The notes under the pieces are model-generated. The model was not told the origin of the DNA. It made no database searches and worked only from the letters and a program-made list of their open reading frames with translations. The translations under genes were made by a program, and so were the position numbers. A stretch of 64,000 nt of DNA from Chitinophaga pinensis (GTDB lineage: Bacteria > Bacteroidota > Bacteroidia > Chitinophagales > Chitinophagaceae), in the NCBI RefSeq assembly GCF_007896845.1, contig NZ_VOHS01000002.1, positions 62,001-126,000 on the forward strand, read 5' to 3'. Below are positions 26,847 to 37,700 of the stretch, piece by piece (position 1 is the stretch's first letter; the number at the start of each line of letters is the position of its first letter).

Positions 26847-27920
26847 TTAAAAATCCAATTTAAATTTCCCCGCTACTTCCTGCAGATCTTTCACCACCGG
26901 ATCCAGTAACGGAATGCCGGACACTCTCCTCTCCTTCTCCATTTCCCGCTCCGGATCTCCCGGTATCAGCACCTGCTCACCGGCTACAGGCGTGGCCTGA
27001 CGGAAGCGGGTGATCCATTTGTCCATGTGCTCCTTAAATTCATCTGCCGGACGGAAAGCGTCTACTCTCATTGCTCCCAGAAAATGTCCCAGCCCTTCTC
27101 CTACCGGATCTGGTGCCAGTGGCAGGAAGCTTACAAACGGAGGCGCCCAGGGGCCATAATTGGCGCCGGACAATACCGCCGAGAAAATATCTACGATCGC
27201 TCCCAGACAGTAGCCTTTGTGGCTACCATGATCACGATCGCCACCCAATGGCAACAATGCACCACCTGATTTAAGTTCATGTGGATTGGTACTGGAATGC
27301 CCCTCTTTGTCCTGAATCCACCCGGTAGGTGCTTCCTGACTTTTACGCTGGAGTATCTCCAGTTTACCATTGGCAGCGGTCGTCGTAGCAAAATCGGCCA
27401 CAAATGCCGGTTGCTCTTTCGCCGGGATTGCTACCGCTATCGGATTGGTACCCAGCATACGCTCGGTGGAGAATGTCGGTGCTACCAGCGGACTGGCATT
27501 CGTCATCGCCATTCCGATCATATCCTTTTCCAAAGCCATCATTGCGTGCTGACCTGCAATACCGAAGTGATTGGAGTTCTTCACACTTACCCAGCCACTA
27601 CCTACTGCAGCCGCCTTTTCAATGGCGACTTTCATAGCGAAAGGCGCTACCACCAGTCCGAGACCAGCATCGCCGTCAACTACTGCTGTGCTGGGCGTTT
27701 CGTGTACTACCCGTATGTTGGGCGTTGCGTTGATCCTGCCGGCTTCCCACAAACGTACATATCCGCTCAGGCGGGCTACTCCGTGAGAATCAATACCTCT
27801 CAGGTCAGCGGATAACAATACCTCGCTGGCCGTGTCGGCGTCCTGTGGAGAACAGCCCATTTTTATAAAAACCGCTCTGGTAAATTCCCGTAAATGGGGA
27901 TAAGAGACTATCTGGCTCAT
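26847..27920 (-). CDS. Ldh-family (malate/L-lactate-type) oxidoreductase
   Basis: A 357-residue NAD(P)-dependent dehydrogenase of the Ldh_2 family (malate, ureidoglycolate, sulfolactate, lactate dehydrogenases). Typical segments: DLRGIDSHGVARLSGY, VKNSNHFGIAG with the catalytic His, ERMLGTNPIAVAIP, DFATTTAANGKLE, and GSHKGYCLGAIVDI. Substrate is not predictable; the 2-hydroxyacid class is all that can be said. The gene lies between the DUF3467 gene and aspartate kinase on the same strand (gaps 56 and 77 bp). Confidence 0.9.
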   Translation of the reverse strand: MSQIVSYPHLREFTRAVFIKMGCSPQDADTASEVLLSADLRGIDSHGVARLSGYVRLWEAGRINATPNIRVVHETPSTAVVDGDAGLGLVVAPFAMKVAIEKAAAVGSGWVSVKNSNHFGIAGQHAMMALEKDMIGMAMTNASPLVAPTFSTERMLGTNPIAVAIPAKEQPAFVADFATTTAANGKLEILQRKSQEAPTGWIQDKEGHSSTNPHELKSGGALLPLGGDRDHGSHKGYCLGAIVDIFSAVLSGANYGPWAPPFVSFLPLAPDPVGEGLGHFLGAMRVDAFRPADEFKEHMDKWITRFRQATPVAGEQVLIPGDPEREMEKERRVSGIPLLDPVVKDLQEVAGKFKLDF

Positions 27921-27976
27921 GATTCGATTATCCTGTTTCCTGTATGCTTACCGTACAGCCTGTTCAATAATGTGGA

Positions 27977-28291
27977 TTACGCCTGCGCTGTAGGTCCGCC
28001 GAAATTCAGTGGCATAGAAACAGGCTCCTGGTCCTGAATGGTACCATGTGCTGCCTCATACTTCTTGATATTATCAACCATCGCTCTCATGAAACGTTTG
28101 GCATGCTGAGGAGTCAGTATAATACGGGACTTTACTTTGGCTTTAGGCAGACCGGGCATTACATTCACAAAATCCACCACAAACTCTGCGTTGGAATGGG
28201 TGATAATGGCCAGGTTGGCATAAATACCTTCTGCTATTTCCTCGCTCAACTCAATATTGAGCTGCGCCTGTTCTTCCTGCTGATTTTCCAT
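27977..28291 (-). CDS. DUF3467 protein
   Basis: A 104-residue cytosolic protein of the DUF3467 family (IYANLAIITHSNAEFVVDFV, KSRIILTPQHAKRFMRAMVDNIKKYE). No function is known. The ATG at 28291 (MENQQEEQAQ) is chosen because a -7 box lies 21 bp upstream; a longer in-frame opening toward 28366 would run through that promoter and the preceding terminator. It probably heads the operon that continues into the dehydrogenase and aspartate kinase genes. Confidence 0.9.
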   Translation of the reverse strand: MENQQEEQAQLNIELSEEIAEGIYANLAIITHSNAEFVVDFVNVMPGLPKAKVKSRIILTPQHAKRFMRAMVDNIKKYEAAHGTIQDQEPVSMPLNFGGPTAQA

Positions 28292-28312
28292 ATTTTTTTC
28301 GCTTTTGCGGTA

Positions 28313-28320
28313 CAAATGTA
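28313..28320 (-). promoter_or_regulatory. -7 box of the DUF3467 gene
   Basis: Minus-strand TACATTTG matches TAnnTTTG, 21 nt upstream of the ATG. A TTG lies 18 bp further upstream (28341-28339), slightly short of the usual spacing and within the preceding terminator stem. Confidence 0.55.
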
Positions 28321-28352
28321 AAAAAGAGACCTTAAAATCAAGGTCTCTTTTT
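28321..28352 (-). terminator. terminator of the first SusC/SusD operon
   Basis: A 13-bp stem (AAAAAGAGACCTT / AAGGTCTCTTTTT) with a 6-nt loop, ending in a U-run on the minus strand, 34 bp after the SusD stop. Confidence 0.9.
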
Positions 28353-28386
28353 AAAACATCGTTCACTGAAGCGTTCTATATAGCTG

Positions 28387-29727
28387 TTACTGTGCATCCC
28401 ACCATATGCGGCGGGTTAGTCTTGTATTGGCCGGTGTATTGGTATTATAGCGTATCTCACTGCTTGGATAATACAATGAGCGGGGCAATGCACCCCCCAA
28501 TACGTTACCGTCAGGGGCTGTCAACTGAGGGAACCCTGTTCTGCGCCAGTCTGTCCATGTCTCAGGACTCAGGAACAGTGCGATATATTTCTGGGTGATG
28601 ATATCCTTCAATGTGATCGTGGCCGCCGTTTTGGATACTGTAGCCAGATAGGCCGTATTATTGATCGTTCTTTGCAGATTGGCCCGCACCGCTTCATTAT
28701 AGGCAGCTGCAGCAGCTGTAGGATTGCTTGCACGGAACTGTAATTCCGCTTCCATAAACTTCTGTTCATCGTATGACAGAAAGTATACAGGAGAATTGGC
28801 AGAACCATACAATGCCCCTAAAGCAGTTTCATCAGAAGGATCATAATACACCGCATACCTCGGGTCTTTGGCGGTCTTCATCAGGGTATTCAGATAGCCG
28901 GTGAAAATGATATCCGCACGCTGGGTATTAAACTGATACCATGGCGCCTGTGTAGTGGTTGCGCTACTACCGACAAATTTTACAAACGCAGCTTCTCCTG
29001 CTTCAAATCCATTCGCCAGCTGCGCCAAAGCTTTTGCCTGTGCCGTAGCGTCCACTTTAACAGTGTGCAGGTAGAACTTGGCTTTCAGGGCATGGGCAAA
29101 CTTAATCCACATATCCAGATCGCCTTCAAACAGGATATCGTCGTTAGATCCCGGTTGAAACTCGCTGCCATCATCCTTGCCCAGATCTGTGATCGCCTCG
29201 TCCAGCAATGTATGCAGACGGCTATAAATAGCCGCCTGATTGTCATATTTCGGCTGGGTATTGTTCAGACCCTGAAAAGCTTCTGTATAAGGTACATCGC
29301 CCCAGAAGTCAGTCACCTGACCCAGATCATTCGCCATCAGGATCTTACCTACCGCTGCATAGTGTAGTTGACCAGCTGCCGTAGCAACCGCGATCAGGGT
29401 GTCAATATTCGTCATAATAGACCCGTAAAAGCCTGCATACCACATGTTATCCACATCATCAGGAGTGATATTGTAGATATTCGCGCTGGCTGACTGGTTA
29501 GCAGCGCCCGTCACCTGTTGCATAAAAATAGACGGGAAACGGGAGGCATCCCCACCCCATGTATAAGCGCTCTGCAAAATAACACCCGGCAACAGGGAAG
29601 ATGCGGTCGGATTCTTCAGCTGTGACGGGTCATCGTTAATTCCATTATAGAAATAGTCCTTCCGGCAGCTCTGCGAGAGGACCAGCAGGAACAATAAAGG
29701 CAGTATATATTTGGTTATCCGTAACAT
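28387..29727 (-). CDS. SusD/RagB-family outer-membrane lipoprotein (pair 1)
   Basis: A 446-residue surface lipoprotein with lipobox LSQSC (Cys21) and the SusD-like alpha-helical TPR fold; the sequence resembles the SusD-like_2 branch (NDDPSQLKNPTASSLLPGVI, WYAGFYGSIMTNIDTLI, DLGQVTDFWGDVPYTEAF). The C-terminus is typical (PETWTDWRRTGFPQL, SSEIRYNTNTPAN). It acts as the substrate-binding lid over its SusC partner, encoded 19 bp upstream. No glycoside hydrolase or peptidase lies nearby, so the substrate is unknown. Confidence 0.95.
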   Translation of the reverse strand: MLRITKYILPLLFLLVLSQSCRKDYFYNGINDDPSQLKNPTASSLLPGVILQSAYTWGGDASRFPSIFMQQVTGAANQSASANIYNITPDDVDNMWYAGFYGSIMTNIDTLIAVATAAGQLHYAAVGKILMANDLGQVTDFWGDVPYTEAFQGLNNTQPKYDNQAAIYSRLHTLLDEAITDLGKDDGSEFQPGSNDDILFEGDLDMWIKFAHALKAKFYLHTVKVDATAQAKALAQLANGFEAGEAAFVKFVGSSATTTQAPWYQFNTQRADIIFTGYLNTLMKTAKDPRYAVYYDPSDETALGALYGSANSPVYFLSYDEQKFMEAELQFRASNPTAAAAAYNEAVRANLQRTINNTAYLATVSKTAATITLKDIITQKYIALFLSPETWTDWRRTGFPQLTAPDGNVLGGALPRSLYYPSSEIRYNTNTPANTRLTRRIWWDAQ

Positions 29728-29746
29728 GGTGATTCGTTTTTAAGGG

Positions 29747-32700
29747 TTAGAATTTAAACTTGAAGTTCAGACCGAAGCTGGCGGTGCCCGGCATATTGAA
29801 ATAGTCAATACCCTGAGCGTTGGTAGCTCCTGTCAGACTGGTTTCAGGATCTATCCCTTTGTATGGAGTCCATATGATGATGTTACGTGCAAATGCGTTC
29901 ACATTAATTCCTTTGACAAATCTGGAATCTTTGAATATACCGCCCGGAATGTCATAAGACAGGGTGATCTCACGCAGTTTTACAAAGGAACCATCGTCGA
30001 TGAAAGTCTCGGTCTGCGCACCAAACCCACCACCATTACCCAGATACCATGCTTCATCCAGTGGTACAGAAGTCGAATTCACCGCACCTCCACCGGGTTT
30101 CTCTGCACCACCTTCATTATGCACCACTTCTCCTGACTCGTTCAGGTGTCCCATCACGCCCGGAAATACCTGCATTTTTCCTCTGTCCAGTGTATAGGCA
30201 GATGTACCGATTGCCTGCAGGGATCCACGGGTACCATTCCAAAGGTCTCCTTTATGTTTCCAGTCAACCAGAAAATACAGGGAGAAACCTTTGTAAGCGA
30301 ATGTGTTACCAATACCCATCAGGAATACCGGGTTAGGATTACCTACCCTCGTCTGTACATTGGATACCACCGGATAACCGAAGTCGCCGCTGTTGTCGCT
30401 GATCACGATCCGGCCCTGCGCATCACGCTGCCATCCATAAGCGTAAATAATACCTGCCGGCTGACCTGGCAGATGTGCGATTACCGTACCCGTAAATCCA
30501 TTCACTGTAATCTGATTGATACCGGGAGCCAAAGCCAGTACTTTACTACGGTTCATACTGTAGTTCACAAACATGTCCCATGTAAAGGCATGTCCGGCCA
30601 ATGGTTTTGCACTCAGGGTCAATTCCAGACCATTATTCCGGATAGACGCTGCGTTCAGGTTCACATACTGGTAACCGGCAGAACCGGCCATCGGAGATCT
30701 TACCAGCAGATCAGTACCTTTTGAATGGTAGGCTGTCGCATCCAATCCGATCCTGTTATCAAGGAACTGTAATTGTAAGCCCACTTCATAAGAAACAGTC
30801 TTCTCTGGTTTCAGATTAGGATTACCCAGCACATTATTCAGCGAGAAACTACCTTTTCCATCATATGGGAAGGATACACCGGTAGTATATCCGTCAGGAT
30901 AGGTAGTTGGTACGGAGAAGGATTTTGTCAGGAAAGCACCGGGGTCTTTACCCACTTGTGCGGCTGACAACCTGATCTTACCAAAACTCAGCACTTTTCC
31001 ATCCTTCAGACCTTCCAGTTCAGTAAAGACAAAGCCAAGGCTGGCAGATGGATAGAAGAAACTGTTGCTTTTAGGTGGTAAGGTAGAAGTCCAGTCATTA
31101 CGTCCGGTGATTTCCAGAAATAACATGGATTTCAGATCAAGGTTGATATCGAAGTAACCGGAAATCCTTCTGTAGGGAGTAACATAATTATAGGATTTCT
31201 GTACGGTGGCATTACTGATGTTGTCATAACCGGGAGAGGTCAGACCATCGCCTTGTACATACAGTTCGTCCATTCTCCGGGAATAAAGGTTATTACCCAC
31301 CTTTACATCCATTCTGAAATCTTTGGATATCTGTCTGGCCCAGGTAATGATCGCATCTGAGTTAACACTCTTATAGGTGTATCTGTCATCAAATAAACGA
31401 CCACCATTATAAGCACCTGACTGTATTTCATAGTACTGGTGGCGGTTATCACTATACACGTCCGTACCTATACGGTAAGTTAGTGTGAAGTCTTTGATAA
31501 AGTCCCAGTCAAACTGCAAACTACCTATCAGACGGTTTACAGCTGTCGTATAGGGGTTTTTGTTGATAGTCCAGAATGGGTTATCATATATCCCATTACG
31601 ATAAGAACGCTGCAGACCGTTAGAGAACAAATAAGTACGCGGATCATCTGCATCCAGTCCGCCATTGGAGTTATCAAATGAAATAGGCGTTCTGGTGAGG
31701 CCCAGCATAATACCTGAGAGGTTACTACCGTTCTGCGGCATGCTACCATTAGAGACATTAAAATTGATATTGGCAGATGTCCGGATCTTTTCAGAAACCT
31801 TCAGATTACCTGCCAGCGCTACTGCTGTACGTTGGTTGTATTGCAGGGGTACTATGGAGTTCTGATAGTTATGAGATACGGACATACGGTAAGTAGCGAC
31901 GTCTGTACCTCCGGTAAATGACAAGGTATTATTATAGGTCGCTGCTGTACGCCAGAAGTCACCTGTATTATCATAAGGCACAAATTTCACCTTGGCATTC
32001 GGATTGGAAGCGCCTACCACATCCCCGTGAATGTCGTATTCATTAGGGACGCCGGTCCAGAACAAAGTGTCTACATTAGAACCCCAGGAATATCTGTTAG
32101 TAGAACTGAAAGGCGCAAGTACACCACCGGAACCTTTAACAAACTGTTTCTGGATCTTTGGTAATCTGTTTACCTTATCGAAGGAGATACCGGTACTGAA
32201 ATCGACTGATATTTTACCAGCTTTTCCCCTTTTAGTAGTAATAATAATAGCACCATTTGCCGCATCTATACCATAGATAGCTGCAGCAGCAGGGCCTTTC
32301 AGGACGGAGATACTTTCTATATCATCCGGGTTGATATCTGCTCCACGGTTGGTGTTGGTAGCACCCTGCAGCAGGTTGTTAGCCGCATCGGCGGGGTCGC
32401 CGGAATAGTTCTGTGAATTATCCACAGGAATACCGTCAATAACAAACAATGGCTGGTTATTACCAGTCAGTGAGTTGGTACCTCTTAGTTTTACAAAAGT
32501 GGCGGCTCCCGGAGTACCACCGGAGCCAATTACCTGCATACCGGCTACTTTACCTGACATAGCTCTCAGCGCGTCACCCTGACTGGCTTTTATGAGGTCA
32601 TCACCTTTTACATCCTGGACTGCGTATCCGAGCGCTTTTTTCTCACGTTTAATACCCAGACCTGTTACGACTACTTCCTGCAGGTTTCTGTTGTCCTGTG

Positions 32701-32983
32701 CAAGAGCAACGTCCAGTGTTGAGCCTGAGCCGACGGCTATTTCTTTCAGTGTAAATCCTACACTTCTTATCTGCAGAATGGTATTATTACCATCTACCAG
32801 CAGCTTAAAATTCCCATTCTGGTCAGCGGTGGTACCTTTGCTGGTACCTTTTATCTGCACTGTAGCATATGGAATGGGTACGCCGTCGCTTCCTGTTACG
32901 CGGCCTGAGACTTCACGCTGTTGCGCATAAAGCCCTGTCATAATACAAAGGAGAAAATACAAACACAGTAAATGTTTTTGCAT
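29747..32983 (-). CDS. SusC/RagA-family TonB-linked outer-membrane protein (pair 1)
   Basis: A 1078-residue TonB-dependent transporter: signal peptide (about 1-21), CarboxypepD_reg-like domain (REVSGRVTGSDGVPIPYATVQIKG, about 23-105), TonB box/plug with the SusC signature (NLQEVVVTGLGIKREKKALGYAVQ, LRGTNSLTGNNQPLFVIDGIPVDN, SVLKGPAAAAIYG), then a 22-strand barrel ending in GLNFKFKF. It imports an unknown nutrient together with the SusD-like lipoprotein downstream. Confidence 0.96.
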   Translation of the reverse strand: MQKHLLCLYFLLCIMTGLYAQQREVSGRVTGSDGVPIPYATVQIKGTSKGTTADQNGNFKLLVDGNNTILQIRSVGFTLKEIAVGSGSTLDVALAQDNRNLQEVVVTGLGIKREKKALGYAVQDVKGDDLIKASQGDALRAMSGKVAGMQVIGSGGTPGAATFVKLRGTNSLTGNNQPLFVIDGIPVDNSQNYSGDPADAANNLLQGATNTNRGADINPDDIESISVLKGPAAAAIYGIDAANGAIIITTKRGKAGKISVDFSTGISFDKVNRLPKIQKQFVKGSGGVLAPFSSTNRYSWGSNVDTLFWTGVPNEYDIHGDVVGASNPNAKVKFVPYDNTGDFWRTAATYNNTLSFTGGTDVATYRMSVSHNYQNSIVPLQYNQRTAVALAGNLKVSEKIRTSANINFNVSNGSMPQNGSNLSGIMLGLTRTPISFDNSNGGLDADDPRTYLFSNGLQRSYRNGIYDNPFWTINKNPYTTAVNRLIGSLQFDWDFIKDFTLTYRIGTDVYSDNRHQYYEIQSGAYNGGRLFDDRYTYKSVNSDAIITWARQISKDFRMDVKVGNNLYSRRMDELYVQGDGLTSPGYDNISNATVQKSYNYVTPYRRISGYFDINLDLKSMLFLEITGRNDWTSTLPPKSNSFFYPSASLGFVFTELEGLKDGKVLSFGKIRLSAAQVGKDPGAFLTKSFSVPTTYPDGYTTGVSFPYDGKGSFSLNNVLGNPNLKPEKTVSYEVGLQLQFLDNRIGLDATAYHSKGTDLLVRSPMAGSAGYQYVNLNAASIRNNGLELTLSAKPLAGHAFTWDMFVNYSMNRSKVLALAPGINQITVNGFTGTVIAHLPGQPAGIIYAYGWQRDAQGRIVISDNSGDFGYPVVSNVQTRVGNPNPVFLMGIGNTFAYKGFSLYFLVDWKHKGDLWNGTRGSLQAIGTSAYTLDRGKMQVFPGVMGHLNESGEVVHNEGGAEKPGGGAVNSTSVPLDEAWYLGNGGGFGAQTETFIDDGSFVKLREITLSYDIPGGIFKDSRFVKGINVNAFARNIIIWTPYKGIDPETSLTGATNAQGIDYFNMPGTASFGLNFKFKF

Positions 32984-33244
32984 AACGGTTCTGATTTATT
33001 TGTACACCGGGGCGGTGCGGTTAATGAATCACAAGCGAAGAAGGAGATCCATTATGAGCTCTTACGACTAATGCCTATAAGCAAATCCAATCGATATTCT
33101 GTTGATTGATTTACAACGGGTTCTACTGCTATAACAAACATAATTGATTAGGGTTCGGGTATTAACAAAAAAAGCGCCCTCCCCTAAGGATTGAGGAAGG
33201 CGCCATTATCAATTCTAAATCTTGTACAGAGCAGTCTAAACGGG
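32984..33244. other. gap between SusC/SusD pairs
   Basis: Carries the terminator of pair 2 and presumably the promoter of pair 1. The 23 bp before the SusC start loosely resembles the leader of the second SusC gene. No gene seen. Confidence 0.5.
33173..33204 (-). terminator. terminator of the second SusC/SusD operon
   Basis: On the minus strand a GC-rich stem (GGCGCCTTCC / GGGAGGGCGC, with G-U pairing) is followed by TTTTTTTG, 40 bp past the SusD stop. Confidence 0.85.
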
Positions 33245-34684
33245 TTATTTCTTATCCCAGAACAATTTGTTAGCGTAAGTGTCGGCGCCGATTGACTTAG
33301 CGGCAGCCTCATAATTGATCTTGTTCAGGTTCTGCTCACTGGCAGGGTAAGTCAGTCTTACCGGAATGTTGGCATAGGTCATACCTGTCGGAACATTGAA
33401 AACCGGGAAATCCAGTCTTCTCCATTCTGTCCATGCATCATATCCTCTGTTATAGAGCGCGATATATTTCTGTGTACCTATTTTCTGCTGCCATGTACCG
33501 GTAGCAGTTGCATAAGCTACTGATGCCTGTGCCAGATAGGTATTTGCCTGTTCGGTAGTACCACCCCAATAAACGATGGAAGCTGTTACACCTTTATTGT
33601 AGTGATCTGCCGCAGTACCTGTTACTGTCAGACCGCCACGCGCAGCAGCCTCGGCCAGTGCAAATTCTACTTCTGAATAATCAATCAGCAACGCCTCGAA
33701 ATCAGCAGCTGTAACTTTTGCGCTGATGTGAGATGTTGTTTCATAGTCTGCACCGGAACCATAGGTACCACCTACATACTGACCGCCAACAGCCGTGAAA
33801 TAGAACGGACGTCTTGGGTCACTCACTGAATTCATCAGGTTTACTAATGTATTCGCAGGTACATAGTCAGCACGATTGCTCTGTACCAGATCCACCCAGA
33901 TCGGGTTAGTGTTTGGTTGAGCAGGCAGATATTTCAGACGGAAGTTATCTTCATTGGAAGCAATTACGTTACCAGCAGCTTCGTTAATAGCCGTAGTTGC
34001 AGCAGCAGCAGTTGTTGCATCGTCCAGCGCAACCAGACCCAATTTAAGACGCAGGGAGTTTGCAAATTTTATCCATTGTGCAACACTACCTGCATATACC
34101 AGATCCTGACTGCCAAAGCTGCCATGTGTCGTTTTCAGACCATCAACATCTTTTTTCAGGCGGGCCAGCAGATCTGCATATACAGTTTTCTGCAAATCAT
34201 AGGAAGGAGACAGATTTTCTGTAGTTAATGCGCTTGTATATGGTATATCACCAAAAGCTGTTACCAGCACGGAGTAAGAGTATACCTGCGCAATATCAAT
34301 GATCAACAGTTTATTTTGCTTAACAACTGCCTGATCGTCGGACAAAGGAGCCACACCTTCAATCAGGATCTTTGCCTGCTCCAGATCTTTCAGTACATCG
34401 CGGTACATAGAATGCCAGAAAAACTGCGGAACGTTACGTGCAGCCAGATCGTAGCGGCTTTCATCCAGATAAGTTACCTGAGACTGCTGCTGCGCCAATA
34501 ATCTGAATACGTTCAGGTTTACGTTGTTTGATGTCATCAGATCAAACAGGTTTTTCTCTGCGGAAGTAAATACCATCTCACCAGGCACATCCAGCGCCTT
34601 CTTCGGGTCGCTATTAAGGCTGTCCAGTTTAGCACAGGACGAAGCCATTAACAGCGCTGACATATATACAAATATCTTTTTCAT
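33245..34684 (-). CDS. SusD/RagB-family outer-membrane lipoprotein (pair 2)
   Basis: A 479-residue lipoprotein with lipobox MASSC (Cys17). It has the SusD-like_2 pattern: LNSDPKKALDVPGEMVFTSAEKNL, WHSMYRDVLKDLEQAK, TAFGDIPYTSAL, AQWIKFANSLRLKLG, and the C-terminal YDAWTEWRRLDFP and RLTYPASEQNLN. It follows its SusC gene by 19 bp, the same spacing as in pair 1. Divergence from pair 1 is large, so they probably bind different ligands. Confidence 0.95.
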   Translation of the reverse strand: MKKIFVYMSALLMASSCAKLDSLNSDPKKALDVPGEMVFTSAEKNLFDLMTSNNVNLNVFRLLAQQQSQVTYLDESRYDLAARNVPQFFWHSMYRDVLKDLEQAKILIEGVAPLSDDQAVVKQNKLLIIDIAQVYSYSVLVTAFGDIPYTSALTTENLSPSYDLQKTVYADLLARLKKDVDGLKTTHGSFGSQDLVYAGSVAQWIKFANSLRLKLGLVALDDATTAAAATTAINEAAGNVIASNEDNFRLKYLPAQPNTNPIWVDLVQSNRADYVPANTLVNLMNSVSDPRRPFYFTAVGGQYVGGTYGSGADYETTSHISAKVTAADFEALLIDYSEVEFALAEAAARGGLTVTGTAADHYNKGVTASIVYWGGTTEQANTYLAQASVAYATATGTWQQKIGTQKYIALYNRGYDAWTEWRRLDFPVFNVPTGMTYANIPVRLTYPASEQNLNKINYEAAAKSIGADTYANKLFWDKK

Positions 34685-34703
34685 GTTGCTTTTTTCGTTT
34701 TTT

Positions 34704-37700
34704 TTAGAAGCGGAATCTCACGTTAAAACCAAAGTTGCGATAAGTAGGATAAACACCACTCTGGTAACCCTGAATGTTACCTGCTGCCAGGTTTTCTTCA
34801 GGATCAGCATAAGGAACATTTTTGTGGATGATCCACAGGTTACGTCCCAGTAAGCTCAGATCGATACCCTTAAATACTTTCAGGTTATTCACGAGGCTTC
34901 CTGGCAGGGAATAGGTCAGATTCACCTCACGCAGTTTCACATAACCTGCATCATAGATGAACTCTTTGTTTGGATAACCATTCACACCCAGACCGCGGGT
35001 ACCGCTCACGCGCACACGCTGCGTATTAGGTTTACCATCACTGGTTACACCTTCGAAGATGATACCGCCACCCTGTGCAACATCGTCTCTGATATTTTTA
35101 CCCTGATCGTTCAGTCTTACGCTTTCTTCGTAGATACCGGTTGACTGTCCGTAAGCCTGATCAAGGGAGTAAGTGTCACCGCCTTTCTTGATATCGATCA
35201 GGAAGGAGAGTGCCACACCTTTATAACGAACGGTGTTGGTAACACCACCAATCCATTTTGGTGTATAGTTACCGATCACTTCATTCGCTGTTGTTGTCGT
35301 TTTATAGTAACCTGGCAAAACAGCCTGGCCTTCCTGGTCTTCAACTACACGTTGACCAGTAGCTTTGTCGTAGATAAAGTCTTTACCACGGATCACACCA
35401 TATGCCTGACCAGCAGCGTGACCGATCGTCACATTGCTCTGCAGGGCACCTAACTGGATAAAGTCAAGTCCTTCCGGCAGATCCAGTACTTTACTTCTGT
35501 TCATAGACCAGTTTGCGTTTACAGTCCATGAGAAGTTTTTGATTCTAACCGGTGTTACACCCAGACTTACTTCCACACCTCTGTTACGGATAGTACCAGC
35601 ATTGATAAACATCTGATCGTAACCAGTAGCTCTTGAAATAGGCAATCTCAGGATCTGGTCAACAGATTTAGAAGCATAGTAAGTCAGATCCAAGGTCAGG
35701 ATGTTGTCGAATAATGCGAGTTCAACACCTGTTTCGAATGATTTCGTACGCTCTGGTTTCAGGTCCGGGTTTCTCTTTATAGCAGGTACAGAGAAAATAG
35801 GTGTGCTACCAAAACCACTTGGTTTATCATATGGGTCATACAACGCCTGTGCAGGAGCACTATTACCTACCTCAGCGTAGTTGATACGAGCTTTACCATA
35901 GTTCAGCCATTTAGCTTTTACTACTTCAGAGAAGGTAAAGCCTAATGAAGCAGCCGGATAGTAGTAGGAATTGTTGTTGGCCGGCAGTGTGGATGATTCA
36001 TCGCGACGACCTGCCAGATCCAGGAATAACATGTTTTTATAACCGATCGTTGCACTTGCAAACAAACCGTTCACCTGCATCAGACTATCTGCTTCTTCAG
36101 GAGCAAGCATCGGGTTTACAGAGTTTGACAGAGAGTACAGGTGAGGTACAACCAGACCACCATTAGTGGAAGCGCGGAGGTACTTAGCATGTGTACGTCT
36201 GATGTTGCCACCTACTAAACCGGTTAATTTGAAATCTGTGCTCAACTGTTTGTCAATGTTCAGCATCAGATCATAGTTGTTCTCTATGAAAGAACCATCA
36301 TATCTTGAATAAGAAGAAGGATTTTTACTACCCACAGCATTACGCTCTTCCTGCCACTGATTGTAAGTATCCATGCTTGTTCTGCCTAAAACAGACAGCC
36401 AGCTGTTGATCTGATAATTCAATGTAACGTTACCAAAGTAGCGGATACGACCATCCTGTTCGAAGTTCTCGTATCTCATGAAGTAGAAGTTATCAGTGTA
36501 GGTCGGAATCGGATTGGTAGGGCTTGTCAGGTTCCATGACTTGTTCAGTTTATCTCTGAAGTAGTCATCCTTCTGATCCTTCATGTCTATGTTCATCTGC
36601 CACCACTGACGGAAAGCCTGGTTCACGTTATATTCGTCATAACCAGTACCATAACGGCCTTTACCATCAATTTTAGACATATTCACATTTGCACTCGCAG
36701 TTAATCTGTCTGTGAGTTTATAGGATGCTCCGAAGTTCAACATGTCTTTTACAAGACGCGCGTTCGGGATCATACCGTTTTCAACTGTTTTGGTGTATCC
36801 CAGTTTGAAATTTCCTTTATCGTTACCACCGTCAACAGCTACGCTATTGTTGGTAGTCAGTGTGTTTTTGTAGAAGTAAGATGGATCGTGCTCACCAGCT
36901 ACCCAAGGTCTTGCTTTTTTGTAATAAGGAGATCTTGGATCGAGTGACTGATAGTTAAACACCATCAGGTTCGGATCAAATTTAGCACCGAAAGAAGCAT
37001 CTTCTTTCATTGGTACTGTGAGGTCACGTGTACCATCGCCATCGATATCTGCATACCAGAAATGGCCATCAGGAGACTGGTAAGTATTATCCTCAACATC
37101 ATAATAACCAGCACCGTATTGTTTCTGATATTTAGGGAACGTGCTCTTATCCATTGTACCTACAGTCAGACCAGTATTTACAGTTACGTTCATACCTGAT
37201 CTGCCTTTTTTGGTGGTGATCATGATCACACCGTTAGCAGCACGTGAACCGTATAACGCAGCAGCAGCAGCGCCCTTCAGCACACTTACAGAAGCTACGT
37301 CATCAGCGTTAATATCGGAAGCAGCGTTACCGTAGTCGAAACCACCACGACCAGTAGTCTGGTCAGGCGTATTGGCTACAGAGTTATCAACAGGTACTCC
37401 ATCTATTACGAATAAAGCCTGATTAGAATTCTGGAATGATTTGTTACCACGCAATACGATGTTGGTAGAACCACCCATGGTGCTGTTCCTTCTTACTTCC
37501 AGACCGGATACTTTACCGGACAGAGAGTTTACAACGTTCGGATCACGTGTTCTGTTCAGTTCTTCTGCCTGAACAGTCTGAGCGGAGTAAGCCAGCTCAT
37601 TCTTTTTTCTGGTAATACCAAGGGCTGTAACTACAACCTCCTGTAGGTTTTTATCCTCCTCTTTCAATTGTACTGTAAATGCAGAAGATGCACCTACTGT